This document shows positions 18,333 to 26,519 of a DNA stretch of 64,000 nt, in pieces (positions within the stretch are counted from its first letter, which is position 1; each line of letters starts with the position of its first letter). Source of the DNA: Halobellus rarus. Lineage in GTDB: Archaea; Halobacteriota; Halobacteria; Halobacteriales; Haloferacaceae. Location of the stretch: positions 1 through 64,000 of the forward strand of contig NZ_JANHDI010000004.1 in the NCBI RefSeq assembly GCF_024494595.1, given 5' to 3'. Under the pieces are notes generated by a model. It made no database searches. It saw nothing but the letters and a program-made list of their open reading frames with translations, and had not been told where the DNA came from. Both the position numbers and the translations under genes were made by a program.

Positions 18333-19121
18333 ATGGACCGGCTGACACGGTACCTCTACACCGTCGCGTCGATCGTCACGCTCCTGGCGCTGTGGTACGC
18401 CGGCGGCGTCACGCTCCCCGAGGTCGTCCCCGGATTGCCGGAGACCTACACTGCACTTGTCGTCGTGCTGACGACGCCGGGACCGTACGACCATATGTTC
18501 TACTTCCACGTCTGGAAGACGATCCAGATGCTCTTCGCGTCACTCATCGTCTCGATGATCGCGGGAACCCTCCTGGGCGTCGCACTCGGCCGCAGCGAGA
18601 CGCTCGAAAGCACGCTCGCCACGTGGGTATACGCCTGGCTGGCGATTCCCTCGCTGGTGATCGTGTTCGTCTCGGCCATCTGGATCGGGTTCGACGCCAG
18701 CAGCGGCTACTTCGCCATCCCGCTCGTGATCACGCCGTTCGTGGGCCTGAACATGTGGGAGGGCGCTCGAAACCTCGACGACGACCTCGCGGAGATGGCG
18801 GAGTTCTTCGGTGCGGGGCGCGTCCAGACGTTCACGGACATCATCATCCCACAGCTCGCGCCGTTCCTGTTCGCCAGTTTCCGCTCGGCGCTCTCGATCG
18901 GGTGGAAGATCACGCTGCTCGTGGAGGCGTTCCTGCTCACTCGGGGAGTCGGGTTCATGTTCCGGCGGTACTTCGATCAGTACGACCTCCCGACGATGAT
19001 GAGTTGGCTCATCATCTTCGTGGTCTTCCTCATCGTCGTCGAGTACGGCGTCCTCGCCCCGCTGCACGAACGCGTGATGGAGTGGCGACCCGACGCCGAG
19101 GGGGTGAGGGTGACGGAATAA
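18333..19121 (+). CDS. ABC importer 2, permease B
   Basis: A 262-residue permease with about six hydrophobic spans and the loop MAEFFGAGRVQTFTDIIIPQ. It starts one base after the ATPase stop. Together with permease A on the other strand it probably makes a heteromeric channel. It is the last gene of the left half of the island; a 620-base AT-rich spacer follows. Confidence 0.88.
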   Translation: MDRLTRYLYTVASIVTLLALWYAGGVTLPEVVPGLPETYTALVVVLTTPGPYDHMFYFHVWKTIQMLFASLIVSMIAGTLLGVALGRSETLESTLATWVYAWLAIPSLVIVFVSAIWIGFDASSGYFAIPLVITPFVGLNMWEGARNLDDDLAEMAEFFGAGRVQTFTDIIIPQLAPFLFASFRSALSIGWKITLLVEAFLLTRGVGFMFRRYFDQYDLPTMMSWLIIFVVFLIVVEYGVLAPLHERVMEWRPDAEGVRVTE

Positions 19122-19744
19122 GTCCACTCATCGGCCTCTCGGCATCGACTTCGGGGAGCGTGGCTTCCGTTCGATAGACCAACCAGCGGCATCATTTGGC
19201 CTCACTCAACGCTGTCATCGGTCAGATACGCGGATGCCCGAACCGATCGGAGGAACCGTCCCTCAACCGGTAATCAGCTCTCGAAAACTCGCACGACGTT
19301 AGTTTTCAAAATGAAAATATCCGCTGCGGAGTGTCTCCATATATTCAGTGCAGAGCGACCTACAAGTATCGGTATATTTGCTATTTATTTTTGTCGATAA
19401 TAGACGATAAGCCCCGATCGGTCGGTGGTTCGGTGTCACAAACCGCCAAGAAATCCACGAATAGACGATCAATTTTCCCCAAGGAACATACAACCGAGCT
19501 ACCAATTCGTTTTGACATTCAGAATTTTCTCGTTCGTAATAGTCTCTGGATCGGGGACGAAGTGAGACCATCCACACGGCCGCGTGGTGGGCGATGATGA
19601 AAGGGTGGCGATCGTCGACAGACGACCGTCTCGTCACAGTACCCCTCCCGAGGAGGACGACCGAACCCGTACCTATATGTCGTCGATAATCGAGAACCGA
19701 GTTATGTGCGTACCGAGACACGAAAGGGGACACAATGTCGTGAT
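19122..19744. other. AT-rich gene-free spacer dividing the island
   Basis: About 620 bases between importer 2 and the SLC13-type carrier. The segment 19300-19560 is far richer in A/T than the genes around it. A 144-codon open frame on the minus strand (19299-19733) codes a product with no acidic bias and no recognisable motif, so it is not called. No RNA gene, transposon end or origin-like repeat is recognisable. Confidence 0.5.
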
Positions 19745-21142
19745 ATGACGCGATTTTCGAACGGAGGGATCCCGGACCTCGCGGCGCTCTCGGTTCCGAT
19801 GGCGATACTGGCGGCGATAGCCGTGCGGATCGGCGCGCCGTTCGCTCCCGCGGGCGCGACGATGCTCGCGATCACGACGTTCTGCATCGTGCTCTGGGTC
19901 GGAAACCTGATTCCTCCAGCCTATACTGGCGTGCTCTGTCTGGGGCTCGTCGGCCTGGCGTTCTCGCTCGACCTCGCGCTCGCCGGGTTCAGTTCGCCGG
20001 CGACGTGGCTGATCGCGTTCGGGCTGGTGATGGGCGAGGCGACGCGTCGGAGCGGGCTCGCAGAGTGGGCCGGTCGGTGGGTCATTCACCGCGTTACGCT
20101 GGAGTCGCCGGCCTCGAATCCGAAGCGATCGTACCGGAGGCTGCTGTTCGGGCTCTCCGCTGCGGGGCTGTGCCTCGTGTTGGTGATCCCCGTCGGCATC
20201 GTTCGCGTGCTCGTGCTCGCTCCGATCGTCCTCGAAGTCGGCGAGCGCTTCGACTCTCGACGGGTCAAACTCGGCCTGTTCTTCGGACCGATCCTGACCA
20301 CGTATCTCGGGACGTTCGCCGTGCTGACCGGCGGTTCCCCGAACATCATCGTGCTCGGCGTCCTCGAATCGGTCGCGGGGACGTCGATCCCCTGGACCGA
20401 GTGGTTCCTCCTGATGTTCCCCGTGATGGGGATCGGCCGCCTGCTCCTCATCGGCGGTGTCGTATATGCGATGTACCGGCCGCCAGCGACGTTGAAAATG
20501 GAGGAGACCGCGGGAAGATTGCCGCCGATGACTGCCTCGGAGCGTCGGATGCTCGGGTTCCTCGCCGCCGGCGTCGCCGTGTGGGTGACGGACGCCTTCC
20601 ACGGCTTCCACCCGGTGTACGGCGCGCTGTTGGTGGTCGTGCTCGTGTTTCTCCCGCGCGTCGGCATCGCGGACTTCGAGGAGACCGTCGGCGAGGTCGA
20701 TTTCTCGATCCTGTTCTTCGTCGCCGCCGTCCTCGCCATCGGTGAGGGCCTGACGCGCACGAACGTCGCCGGCGCGCTCGCTGAGAGGATGTTGACCGTC
20801 GTCCCGACGGACGCCTCGCTGTTCGCCGTTCTCGCGATCGTATTCCTCGCGACTATCGGGTTGATGGTCGTGATGGGCGGACTCGCGGCCGTGAGCGTCG
20901 CGACGCCGATCGTCATCGCGCTCGCGTCGGACGCGGGGGTCCCGCTCGTTCCGGTCATATTGGCGTCTACGGCCGCCCTCGGCGTCCCGTTCGTCCCGTA
21001 CCAGTCGGCGGTGCTCGTCGTCATCCTGGCGTTCGACATCGTCGACGCCCGGGAACTGATCCGCGTCGCATCTGCCGTCGCCCTCGCCACGGTTCTGGTG
21101 TTGATGCCGATCCAACTCGGTATTCTCTCGGTAGCGTTCTGA
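19745..21142 (+). CDS. SLC13/DASS-type anion transporter
   Basis: A 465-residue membrane protein with about eleven to twelve hydrophobic segments. The loop GGSPNIIVLG resembles the SNT-type sodium/substrate motif of divalent-anion:sodium symporters; a partial second repeat (ALGVPFVPYQSAVLVV) lies near the C-terminus. It probably imports or exchanges a carboxylate, sulfate or similar anion. Placed at the head of the right half of the island on the same strand as the AOR-family gene. ATG 19745 preferred over a GTG at 19706. An ArsB/NhaD-like antiporter is the main alternative. Confidence 0.8.
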   Translation: MTRFSNGGIPDLAALSVPMAILAAIAVRIGAPFAPAGATMLAITTFCIVLWVGNLIPPAYTGVLCLGLVGLAFSLDLALAGFSSPATWLIAFGLVMGEATRRSGLAEWAGRWVIHRVTLESPASNPKRSYRRLLFGLSAAGLCLVLVIPVGIVRVLVLAPIVLEVGERFDSRRVKLGLFFGPILTTYLGTFAVLTGGSPNIIVLGVLESVAGTSIPWTEWFLLMFPVMGIGRLLLIGGVVYAMYRPPATLKMEETAGRLPPMTASERRMLGFLAAGVAVWVTDAFHGFHPVYGALLVVVLVFLPRVGIADFEETVGEVDFSILFFVAAVLAIGEGLTRTNVAGALAERMLTVVPTDASLFAVLAIVFLATIGLMVVMGGLAAVSVATPIVIALASDAGVPLVPVILASTAALGVPFVPYQSAVLVVILAFDIVDARELIRVASAVALATVLVLMPIQLGILSVAF

Positions 21143-21200
21143 TCGTTCCCCCGAATTCGATCCACTATCGGCCTCGAACGAGAGGGCGCGACTGCGACGG

Positions 21201-21209
21201 ATTTTTGTA
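21201..21209 (+). promoter_or_regulatory. TATA-like box for the AOR-family gene
   Basis: Sequence atttttgta centred about 27 bases before the ATG at 21232; it supports a leaderless transcript and that start. Confidence 0.5.
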
Positions 21210-21231
21210 CTCGCTTGCGTATCTATGTACG

Positions 21232-22908
21232 ATGCTACACGCCAACGGTTCGCTGCTGACGGTCGACGTGGGCGACCGCACAGCGGAGACGACGAACATC
21301 GACGACGAACTCGAGGAGTTCGTCGGCGGACGAGGCGTCTCGACGAAACTCGCGCACGACCGGATCCCCTTCGACGCCGACCCGCTCGGCCCGGAGAACC
21401 GCGTCTACCTCGCCTCGGGGCCCCTCCAGCAGTCATCGATGAGTTTCACCGGCCGGATGAACATGACCGGCCTCTCACCGCTGACCGACGGACTGCTCTC
21501 CTCGAACGCCGGCGGGTATCTCTCGCGGAACTTCGTCGGAACCGGCCACTCGGTCGTCGAAGTCGCCGGCGAGAGCGACGAACTCCTCGCAGTCCACGTC
21601 ACCGACGAGGGCGTCGAGTTCGAGGAGGTCCCGGAGCTGGCGGGCGCGACCGTCCCCGAGGTGACCGAGGAGATGAACGAGCGGTACGGACTCGAGGCGG
21701 AGAACCTCGTCACGATCGGCCCCGCGGGCGAGAACGAGGTTCGGTTCGCCGCCGCGATGACCTACGACGAACGGGCGTTCGGTCGCGGCGGCCTCGGGGC
21801 GATTCTCGGCTCGAAGAACGTCAAGTGTCTCACCTTCGAGGGGGACTCCGCCCCCGACGTCGACCTGCCGAACGAGGACGTCCACATGGACGTCCATCGG
21901 CAGGCGGCCACGAGCGACGACATCTTCCGCCGACAGGGGACGACCCACCTCGTGCAGGTCCTCAACGACAACTTCTCGCTGCCGACGCGGTACTTCTCGG
22001 AGATGTCGTTCGAGCACGCCGAGAAGATCAACGGCGACCGCGTCGAGGAGAAGAAGTACAAGAAGGCGGCCTGTTCGGTCTGCGCGTTCGCCTGTAAGCT
22101 CCCGACCCGCGACGAGGAGCGAGGCGTGGAGACGGAGGGACCCGAGTTCGAGACGGTCATGGCCTTCGGCAGTAACTCCGGCGTCGGCGACATCGTCGAC
22201 GTTATGAAGTCTAACGGCCTCTGTGACGATCTCGGGATGGACACCATCTCCTGTGGAAACACCATCGCCGCCTACCTCGCCAGCGAGGACGAGTTCGGCA
22301 ACGTCGAGTTGATCCACGAACTCATCGAGAAGATCGCCCGCCGCGAGGGCGTCGGCGACAAACTCGCCGAGGGCATCGACCGCATCCACGAGGACCTCGA
22401 CGTCGAGAACTGGTCGGTGAAGGGGATGGACTTCGCCGCCCACGACGGCCGCGTCGTCCACGGGCAGGGGCTCTCCTACGCGGTGGCTAACCGCGGTGCC
22501 GACCACATGTACTCGACGCTGATGATTCCGGAGTACAACGACGTCATCCCCGCGGAAGGGACGGCCGGGAAGGCCGACTTCCTGATCGATCACGAGAACC
22601 GCAACGCTGTCCGCGACTGTGCAGTGCTCTGTCAGTTCGGGCTCGGCCGCGTCATCGAAGAGGATGTCTTCGAGGCCCTCTTCGAGGAGGACTACGAGGA
22701 CATCCTCGCGATCGGCGATCGAATCGTGAACCTCGAACGGCACTTCAGCAACCAGCGCGGCCGCGACGCCGACGACGACCGCCTCCCCTACGACCTACCG
22801 GACCTCGAGTCCTCGATTCAGGAGTACTACGAGGCCCGCGGGTGGACCGACGACGGAATCGTCCCCGGCGACCTCGTCGCGGACTTCGCCCAGGCCGCCG
22901 ACGACTGA
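21232..22908 (+). CDS. Aldehyde:ferredoxin oxidoreductase family protein
   Basis: A 559-residue AOR-family protein; these use a tungsten- or molybdenum-bispyranopterin cofactor and one [4Fe-4S] cluster to oxidise aldehydes to acids with ferredoxin. Cluster cysteines are visible at 281, 284 and 288 (CSVCAFAC) with the fourth at 467 in DCAVLC, the DxxxLC pattern of the family. The N-terminal domain has GGRGVSTKLAHD and the SFTGRMN pocket segment. Haloarchaea carry several AOR paralogs of unknown substrate. Position next to the ring-cleavage dioxygenase suggests an aromatic or unsaturated aldehyde, or ring reduction by analogy with benzoyl-CoA-type BamB; that is inference only. Confidence 0.9.
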   Translation: MLHANGSLLTVDVGDRTAETTNIDDELEEFVGGRGVSTKLAHDRIPFDADPLGPENRVYLASGPLQQSSMSFTGRMNMTGLSPLTDGLLSSNAGGYLSRNFVGTGHSVVEVAGESDELLAVHVTDEGVEFEEVPELAGATVPEVTEEMNERYGLEAENLVTIGPAGENEVRFAAAMTYDERAFGRGGLGAILGSKNVKCLTFEGDSAPDVDLPNEDVHMDVHRQAATSDDIFRRQGTTHLVQVLNDNFSLPTRYFSEMSFEHAEKINGDRVEEKKYKKAACSVCAFACKLPTRDEERGVETEGPEFETVMAFGSNSGVGDIVDVMKSNGLCDDLGMDTISCGNTIAAYLASEDEFGNVELIHELIEKIARREGVGDKLAEGIDRIHEDLDVENWSVKGMDFAAHDGRVVHGQGLSYAVANRGADHMYSTLMIPEYNDVIPAEGTAGKADFLIDHENRNAVRDCAVLCQFGLGRVIEEDVFEALFEEDYEDILAIGDRIVNLERHFSNQRGRDADDDRLPYDLPDLESSIQEYYEARGWTDDGIVPGDLVADFAQAADD

Positions 22909-23062
22909 ACGGCCTCGGCGCTCGAATCTTCGTTTTCTGCGAGCCGTTTCGACTCGGTGGCTCACCCCCCCGACGGGTACCGACGTCGGGCTCGTGACGC
23001 GTTGCGAAAGAACTCATATATTTACCTGATCAGCGGTCTCGGAGCTACGCATCTTAGAAAAA

Positions 23063-23072
23063 TGTATATAAG
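23063..23072 (+). promoter_or_regulatory. Strong TATA box of the dioxygenase gene
   Basis: Sequence tgtatataag lies 27 bases before the ATG at 23094. It is one of the best TATA matches in the window and indicates a leaderless, potentially strong transcript for the ring-cleavage enzyme. Confidence 0.7.
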
Positions 23073-23093
23073 AGAACTACCAACCTATTTTGT

Positions 23094-24038
23094 ATGGCAG
23101 AACTTGCCAAACTCGGACACATAGCCTTCGAGACGCCCGATCTCGAGGAGTCGCTGTGGTTCTTCCGGGATCTGATGGGAATGAAGGTCGTCGAACGCGA
23201 CGACGACACCGCATATCTCTGTGCGCTCCGGGATTACGAGCATCACACGATGAGCCTCACGGAGGGTGAGAAAGGCGCGGTCGACCACATCGGGTTCCGT
23301 GCGAAAAACCCCGAGTCCGTCGAGGAGTACGCGGACCGGTTCGAGGAACTCGGTCGAGACGTCTGGTGGACTGAGGACGGCCACGAGGCCGGCATCGGCG
23401 ACTCGATAATGTTCGAATCGGAGTCGGGCCACCGCTTCGAGATCTACTACGAGATGGAGAAGCCGGACATCGACGGCGAGCAGCGCTCGAACATCCCGAT
23501 GCGCCGGTACAGCCCCGAGTACGCGAACCGGGTGTACCCCCAGCGAATCGACCACACGCACGTGCAGGACGGCAATCCCGAGGCGACCTCCCGGCTCTTC
23601 GAGGAGGAGTTCGGGATGGGGCTCAACGAGGTCTTCAAATCCGAGGACGGCACGACGTGGGGCTGGTGGCACGCGACGACGCCGCTGCCGCACGACATCG
23701 CCGTCCACCGACTTGAGGAGGACGAGACGGAGTTCCACCACATCGCCTACCACCTCGATCACCTCCAGGACCTGTGGGACGCCGCCGACATCCTCTCGGA
23801 GAACAACGTCGAGATCGACGGCGGACCGGGCAAGCACGCCATCACGAACGCGAACTACCTCTACGTGAACGACCCCGCTAGCGGCATCAGGCTCGAACTG
23901 TTCGCCGGACCCGGTTATCTCAACTTCGAACCCGACTGGGAGACGGTCGTCTGGCAGGAGGACATCGGCTCGGAATCGGACCACCAGTGGTTCGGGACAC
24001 AGTACAGCCTCGGCGGCATCCCGTACACGGATCGCTAG
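23094..24038 (+). CDS. Extradiol ring-cleavage dioxygenase (catechol 2,3-dioxygenase type)
   Basis: A 314-residue two-domain vicinal-oxygen-chelate extradiol dioxygenase. The iron ligands are His154 (RIDHTH), His215/216 (EFHHIAYH) and Glu268 (RLELF). Second-sphere residues His200, His248 and Tyr257 fall at nearly the same positions as His199, His246 and Tyr255 of P. putida catechol 2,3-dioxygenase (His153, His214, Glu265), which supports activity. It inserts O2 next to the two hydroxyls of a catechol to give a 2-hydroxymuconic semialdehyde. The exact catechol (plain, alkylated or carboxylated) is not readable. The lower-pathway genes follow within 6 kb. Confidence 0.9.
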   Translation: MAELAKLGHIAFETPDLEESLWFFRDLMGMKVVERDDDTAYLCALRDYEHHTMSLTEGEKGAVDHIGFRAKNPESVEEYADRFEELGRDVWWTEDGHEAGIGDSIMFESESGHRFEIYYEMEKPDIDGEQRSNIPMRRYSPEYANRVYPQRIDHTHVQDGNPEATSRLFEEEFGMGLNEVFKSEDGTTWGWWHATTPLPHDIAVHRLEEDETEFHHIAYHLDHLQDLWDAADILSENNVEIDGGPGKHAITNANYLYVNDPASGIRLELFAGPGYLNFEPDWETVVWQEDIGSESDHQWFGTQYSLGGIPYTDR

Positions 24039-24071
24039 GTAGTCTGCACCGCGAATCTCCGCTGTTCTGTA

Positions 24072-24854
24072 CTACTCGTCGGCGAGTCGGGCGTTGACGG
24101 TCCCGATCGAAGTGAACTCGACGGAGACGACGTCGCCGGGTTCCAGATCGACCGCGGGCGTCAGCGAACCGCTCAGGACGACGTGCCCCGATTCGATCCG
24201 CTCATCGAGGTCCGACAGCGTGTTCGCGAGCCAGGCCACCGACCGAGCCGGGTGGTCCAGGACGGCCGCGCCGACGCCGGAGGACTCGAGCGTGCCGTTC
24301 TTGTAGAGTTTGACGCCCTCCAGAGAGAGGTCCGTGTCGGCGAGGCTCGTCTGCTCGCCCGCGACGTACAGCGCCGAGGAGGCGTTGTCGGCGATGGTGT
24401 CTTGAATTCGAATGTCCCAGTCGCGGACGCGGCTATCGATGACTTCGACGACGGGGAGGACAGATCCCGTCGCGTCGAGGACGTCGAGATACGTCACCGG
24501 CGGTTCGAGCGGTTCGTCCATGATAAAGCCGATCTCGGGTTCGATCCGCGGCTGGATCAGGTCCTCTCCGGGGATCTCTCTCCCTTCGACGAACATCGTG
24601 TCCAGCAGTCGGCCGTAGTCGGGTTCGTCGACGCCGAGTTGCTCCTGGATGCCGTCGCTCGTGAGGCCGATCTTGTGGCCGGCGATCTCCGCGCCGTCGT
24701 CGAGGCGACGGTCGATAAACCTCGTTTGGACGTCGTAGGCGTCCGACATCGTCAGGTCGTGCTCGGCGGTGAGCCGATCGACCGGTTCCTGCGTCCGCAG
24801 CGCGTCGTAGAGCGCCTCCGCCAGCTCTTCGCGTGTCTCGTCTGAAACTGCCAT
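24072..24854 (-). CDS. 2-oxopent-4-enoate (2-hydroxypentadienoate) hydratase
   Basis: A 260-residue enzyme of the FAH-like MhpD/XylJ family. It matches the hydratase branch: HKIGLTSDGIQEQLGVDEP, then QPRIEPEIGFIM with metal-binding glutamates, VVEVIDSRVRDWDIRIQDT and ADNASSALYV. It adds water to 2-oxopent-4-enoate giving 4-hydroxy-2-oxovalerate, the substrate of the aldolase at 25467-26519. It converges with the dioxygenase gene (33 bases between ends). The paralog at 29306-30091 carries decarboxylase-type signatures instead. Confidence 0.88.
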   Translation of the reverse strand: MAVSDETREELAEALYDALRTQEPVDRLTAEHDLTMSDAYDVQTRFIDRRLDDGAEIAGHKIGLTSDGIQEQLGVDEPDYGRLLDTMFVEGREIPGEDLIQPRIEPEIGFIMDEPLEPPVTYLDVLDATGSVLPVVEVIDSRVRDWDIRIQDTIADNASSALYVAGEQTSLADTDLSLEGVKLYKNGTLESSGVGAAVLDHPARSVAWLANTLSDLDERIESGHVVLSGSLTPAVDLEPGDVVSVEFTSIGTVNARLADE

Positions 24855-24959
24855 AGGATCGCTACCGCCGGAGGCGTCAAATAGGTTGGTGATCCGGCCG
24901 ATGCCACCAAGACGACGGCGCGATGTCGGCGATTTCCGCCGGAGACGTGGATCCCGGAC

Positions 24960-24967
24960 ATTTATGC
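24960..24967 (+). promoter_or_regulatory. TATA-like box for the VOC gene
   Basis: Sequence atttatgc centred about 27 bases before the ATG at 24991; it decides that start over longer upstream frames. Confidence 0.5.
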
Positions 24968-24990
24968 GATATTACCCCCGATTCACCGGT

Positions 24991-25377
24991 ATGGACGTAA
25001 TCCACAGCGCGATTTGGGTCTCGGACATCGACCAGACGCTCGACTTCTACGTCGGTGAGTTGGGACTGGAGAAGACCAACGACTTCGTCGGCGGCGACGA
25101 CGCCCGGAACGTCTACGTGCGCGGCGAGAGCGAGACGGAGATTCAGTTCAAACACAAGGCCGACCACGACCTCGGCGAGCCTTCTACCCAACGGTTCGAT
25201 CACTTAGCTCTCGAAGTCGACGACACAGACGCCCTAGCCGAGCGACTCACCGAAGAGACCGAGAGCGAACTCCTCCGCGGCCCCCTCGACTCGACCGGCG
25301 CGAGCGCGCGGATCGCCTTCGTCACCGACCCCGACGGCCACGTGATCGAACTGATCGAGCCGCGCGAGGACCTCTGA
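24991..25377 (+). CDS. Small VOC/glyoxalase-I-like metalloprotein
   Basis: A 128-residue single-module vicinal-oxygen-chelate protein. Putative metal ligands His5, Glu50, His71 and Glu120 fall almost exactly where glyoxalase I of E. coli has His5, Glu56, His74 and Glu122. It could isomerise an alpha-keto-aldehyde adduct, epimerise a thioester, or help with ring-cleavage products. Too short to be a two-domain extradiol dioxygenase. It sits between hydratase and aldolase genes, on the opposite strand, with its own promoter. Function within the pathway is unknown. Confidence 0.8.
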   Translation: MDVIHSAIWVSDIDQTLDFYVGELGLEKTNDFVGGDDARNVYVRGESETEIQFKHKADHDLGEPSTQRFDHLALEVDDTDALAERLTEETESELLRGPLDSTGASARIAFVTDPDGHVIELIEPREDL

Positions 25378-25466
25378 ATCGTAGCAGGCGGCCGGTAATC
25401 GAGTCGGAAAATCGGGGCGAAAACCGCGAACGGCGCGAACCGAATTCTGCGATCGGAACCGACCGA

Positions 25467-26519
25467 TCAGTCGTCGTCGGAAGCGGCTTCCGCGGCCGGA
25501 CCAGCGTCCCGTTCCTCTGCGAGGCGGGACGCGACGTCGGTGATCAGGTCCTCCTGGCCGCCGACGACCTCCATCTCGCCGAGTTCCACCAGGATCTCCC
25601 GGGGGTCGATACCGTACTTCTTCCCCGCGCGACGGGTGTGTCGGAGGAACGACGAGTAGACGCCAGCGTAGCCCAGCATCAGCGAGTCGTTGTCGAGTTT
25701 CGGCATCTCGTCCTCGTCGATCATCGGAACCAGGACGTCCTCGGCGGCGTCCATCACGCCGAAGAAGTCGGGGTTGATGTCGTAGCCGGCCTTCTCTAAG
25801 ACGCCGACCAGGACCTCGATCTGTGCGTTGCCCGACCCGGCACCGAGGCCGCGGAGGCAGCCGTCGGTGGTCACCGCGCCCTCTTCGAGCGCCGCGAGCG
25901 TGTTGCCGATGCCGAGCCCGAGGTTGTTGTGTGCGTGGAAGCCGACGTCGATGGAGAGTTCGTCGACGAGCAGGCTGATGCGGTCGCGAACGTCGTTGGG
26001 TAGGAGCGCGCCCGCGGAATCCATCAGGTAGACGGCGTCCGCGCCGTACTCCTCCATCAGTTTCGCTTCCTTGAGGATCCGCTCCGGTTCGGCCATATGC
26101 GAGAGCATCAGCAGGCCGTTGGCCTCCAGTCCCCGGTCTTTGACGTACTCGAAGTGGTCCTCGGAGACGTCGGCCTCGGTGACGTGCGTCGCGATCCGAC
26201 AGATGTCCGCCCCGTGGTCGACGGCCGTGTCCAGTTCTTCGACCGTGCCGATGCCCGGGAGCAGGAGCACCGAGAGCTCGGTGTCGGTGAGTTCGGGCAC
26301 GACCGCGTCGAGGTACTCCTCGGTGTCGGCCGCGGCGAAGCCGTAGTTGATCGAGGAGCCGCCCATCCCGTCGCCGTGGGAGACCTCGACGACGTCCATC
26401 TCCGCGGCGTCGAGCGCGGCCGCGACCTCGGCCATCTCCTCGGGCGTGAACTGGTGGTCGACGGCGTGCATCCCGTCTCGGAGCGTCATATCGACCAGCC
26501 GGACGTCCGCGTCAGTCAT
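25467..26519 (-). CDS. dmpG: 4-hydroxy-2-oxovalerate aldolase
   Basis: A 350-residue DmpG/BphI/MhpE-type class II pyruvate aldolase. Key features match the family: TLRDGMH with Arg14, Asp15 and His18 (Arg17, Asp18, His21 in DmpG), metal ligands in FHAHNN (His195, His197), and the C-terminal GYAGVYSSFLRH segment. It splits 4-hydroxy-2-oxovalerate to pyruvate and acetaldehyde and normally forms a channelled complex with the acylating acetaldehyde dehydrogenase. That gene lies immediately upstream, and the ATG at 26519 overlaps its stop by 8 bases, so the two are translationally coupled. A GTG at 26528 is a less likely start. An Ala/Glu/Asp tail of about 15 residues is added. Confidence 0.95.
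   Translation of the reverse strand: MTDADVRLVDMTLRDGMHAVDHQFTPEEMAEVAAALDAAEMDVVEVSHGDGMGGSSINYGFAAADTEEYLDAVVPELTDTELSVLLLPGIGTVEELDTAVDHGADICRIATHVTEADVSEDHFEYVKDRGLEANGLLMLSHMAEPERILKEAKLMEEYGADAVYLMDSAGALLPNDVRDRISLLVDELSIDVGFHAHNNLGLGIGNTLAALEEGAVTTDGCLRGLGAGSGNAQIEVLVGVLEKAGYDINPDFFGVMDAAEDVLVPMIDEDEMPKLDNDSLMLGYAGVYSSFLRHTRRAGKKYGIDPREILVELGEMEVVGGQEDLITDVASRLAEERDAGPAAEAASDDD

Noticed and set aside
19299-19733. Minus-strand frame before the SLC13-type gene
   Set aside because: No acidic bias, no motif, and located in AT-rich control DNA.
19673-21436. 587-codon antisense frame
   Set aside because: Antisense to a convincing multi-span transporter; composition is Arg/Glu-rich shadow.
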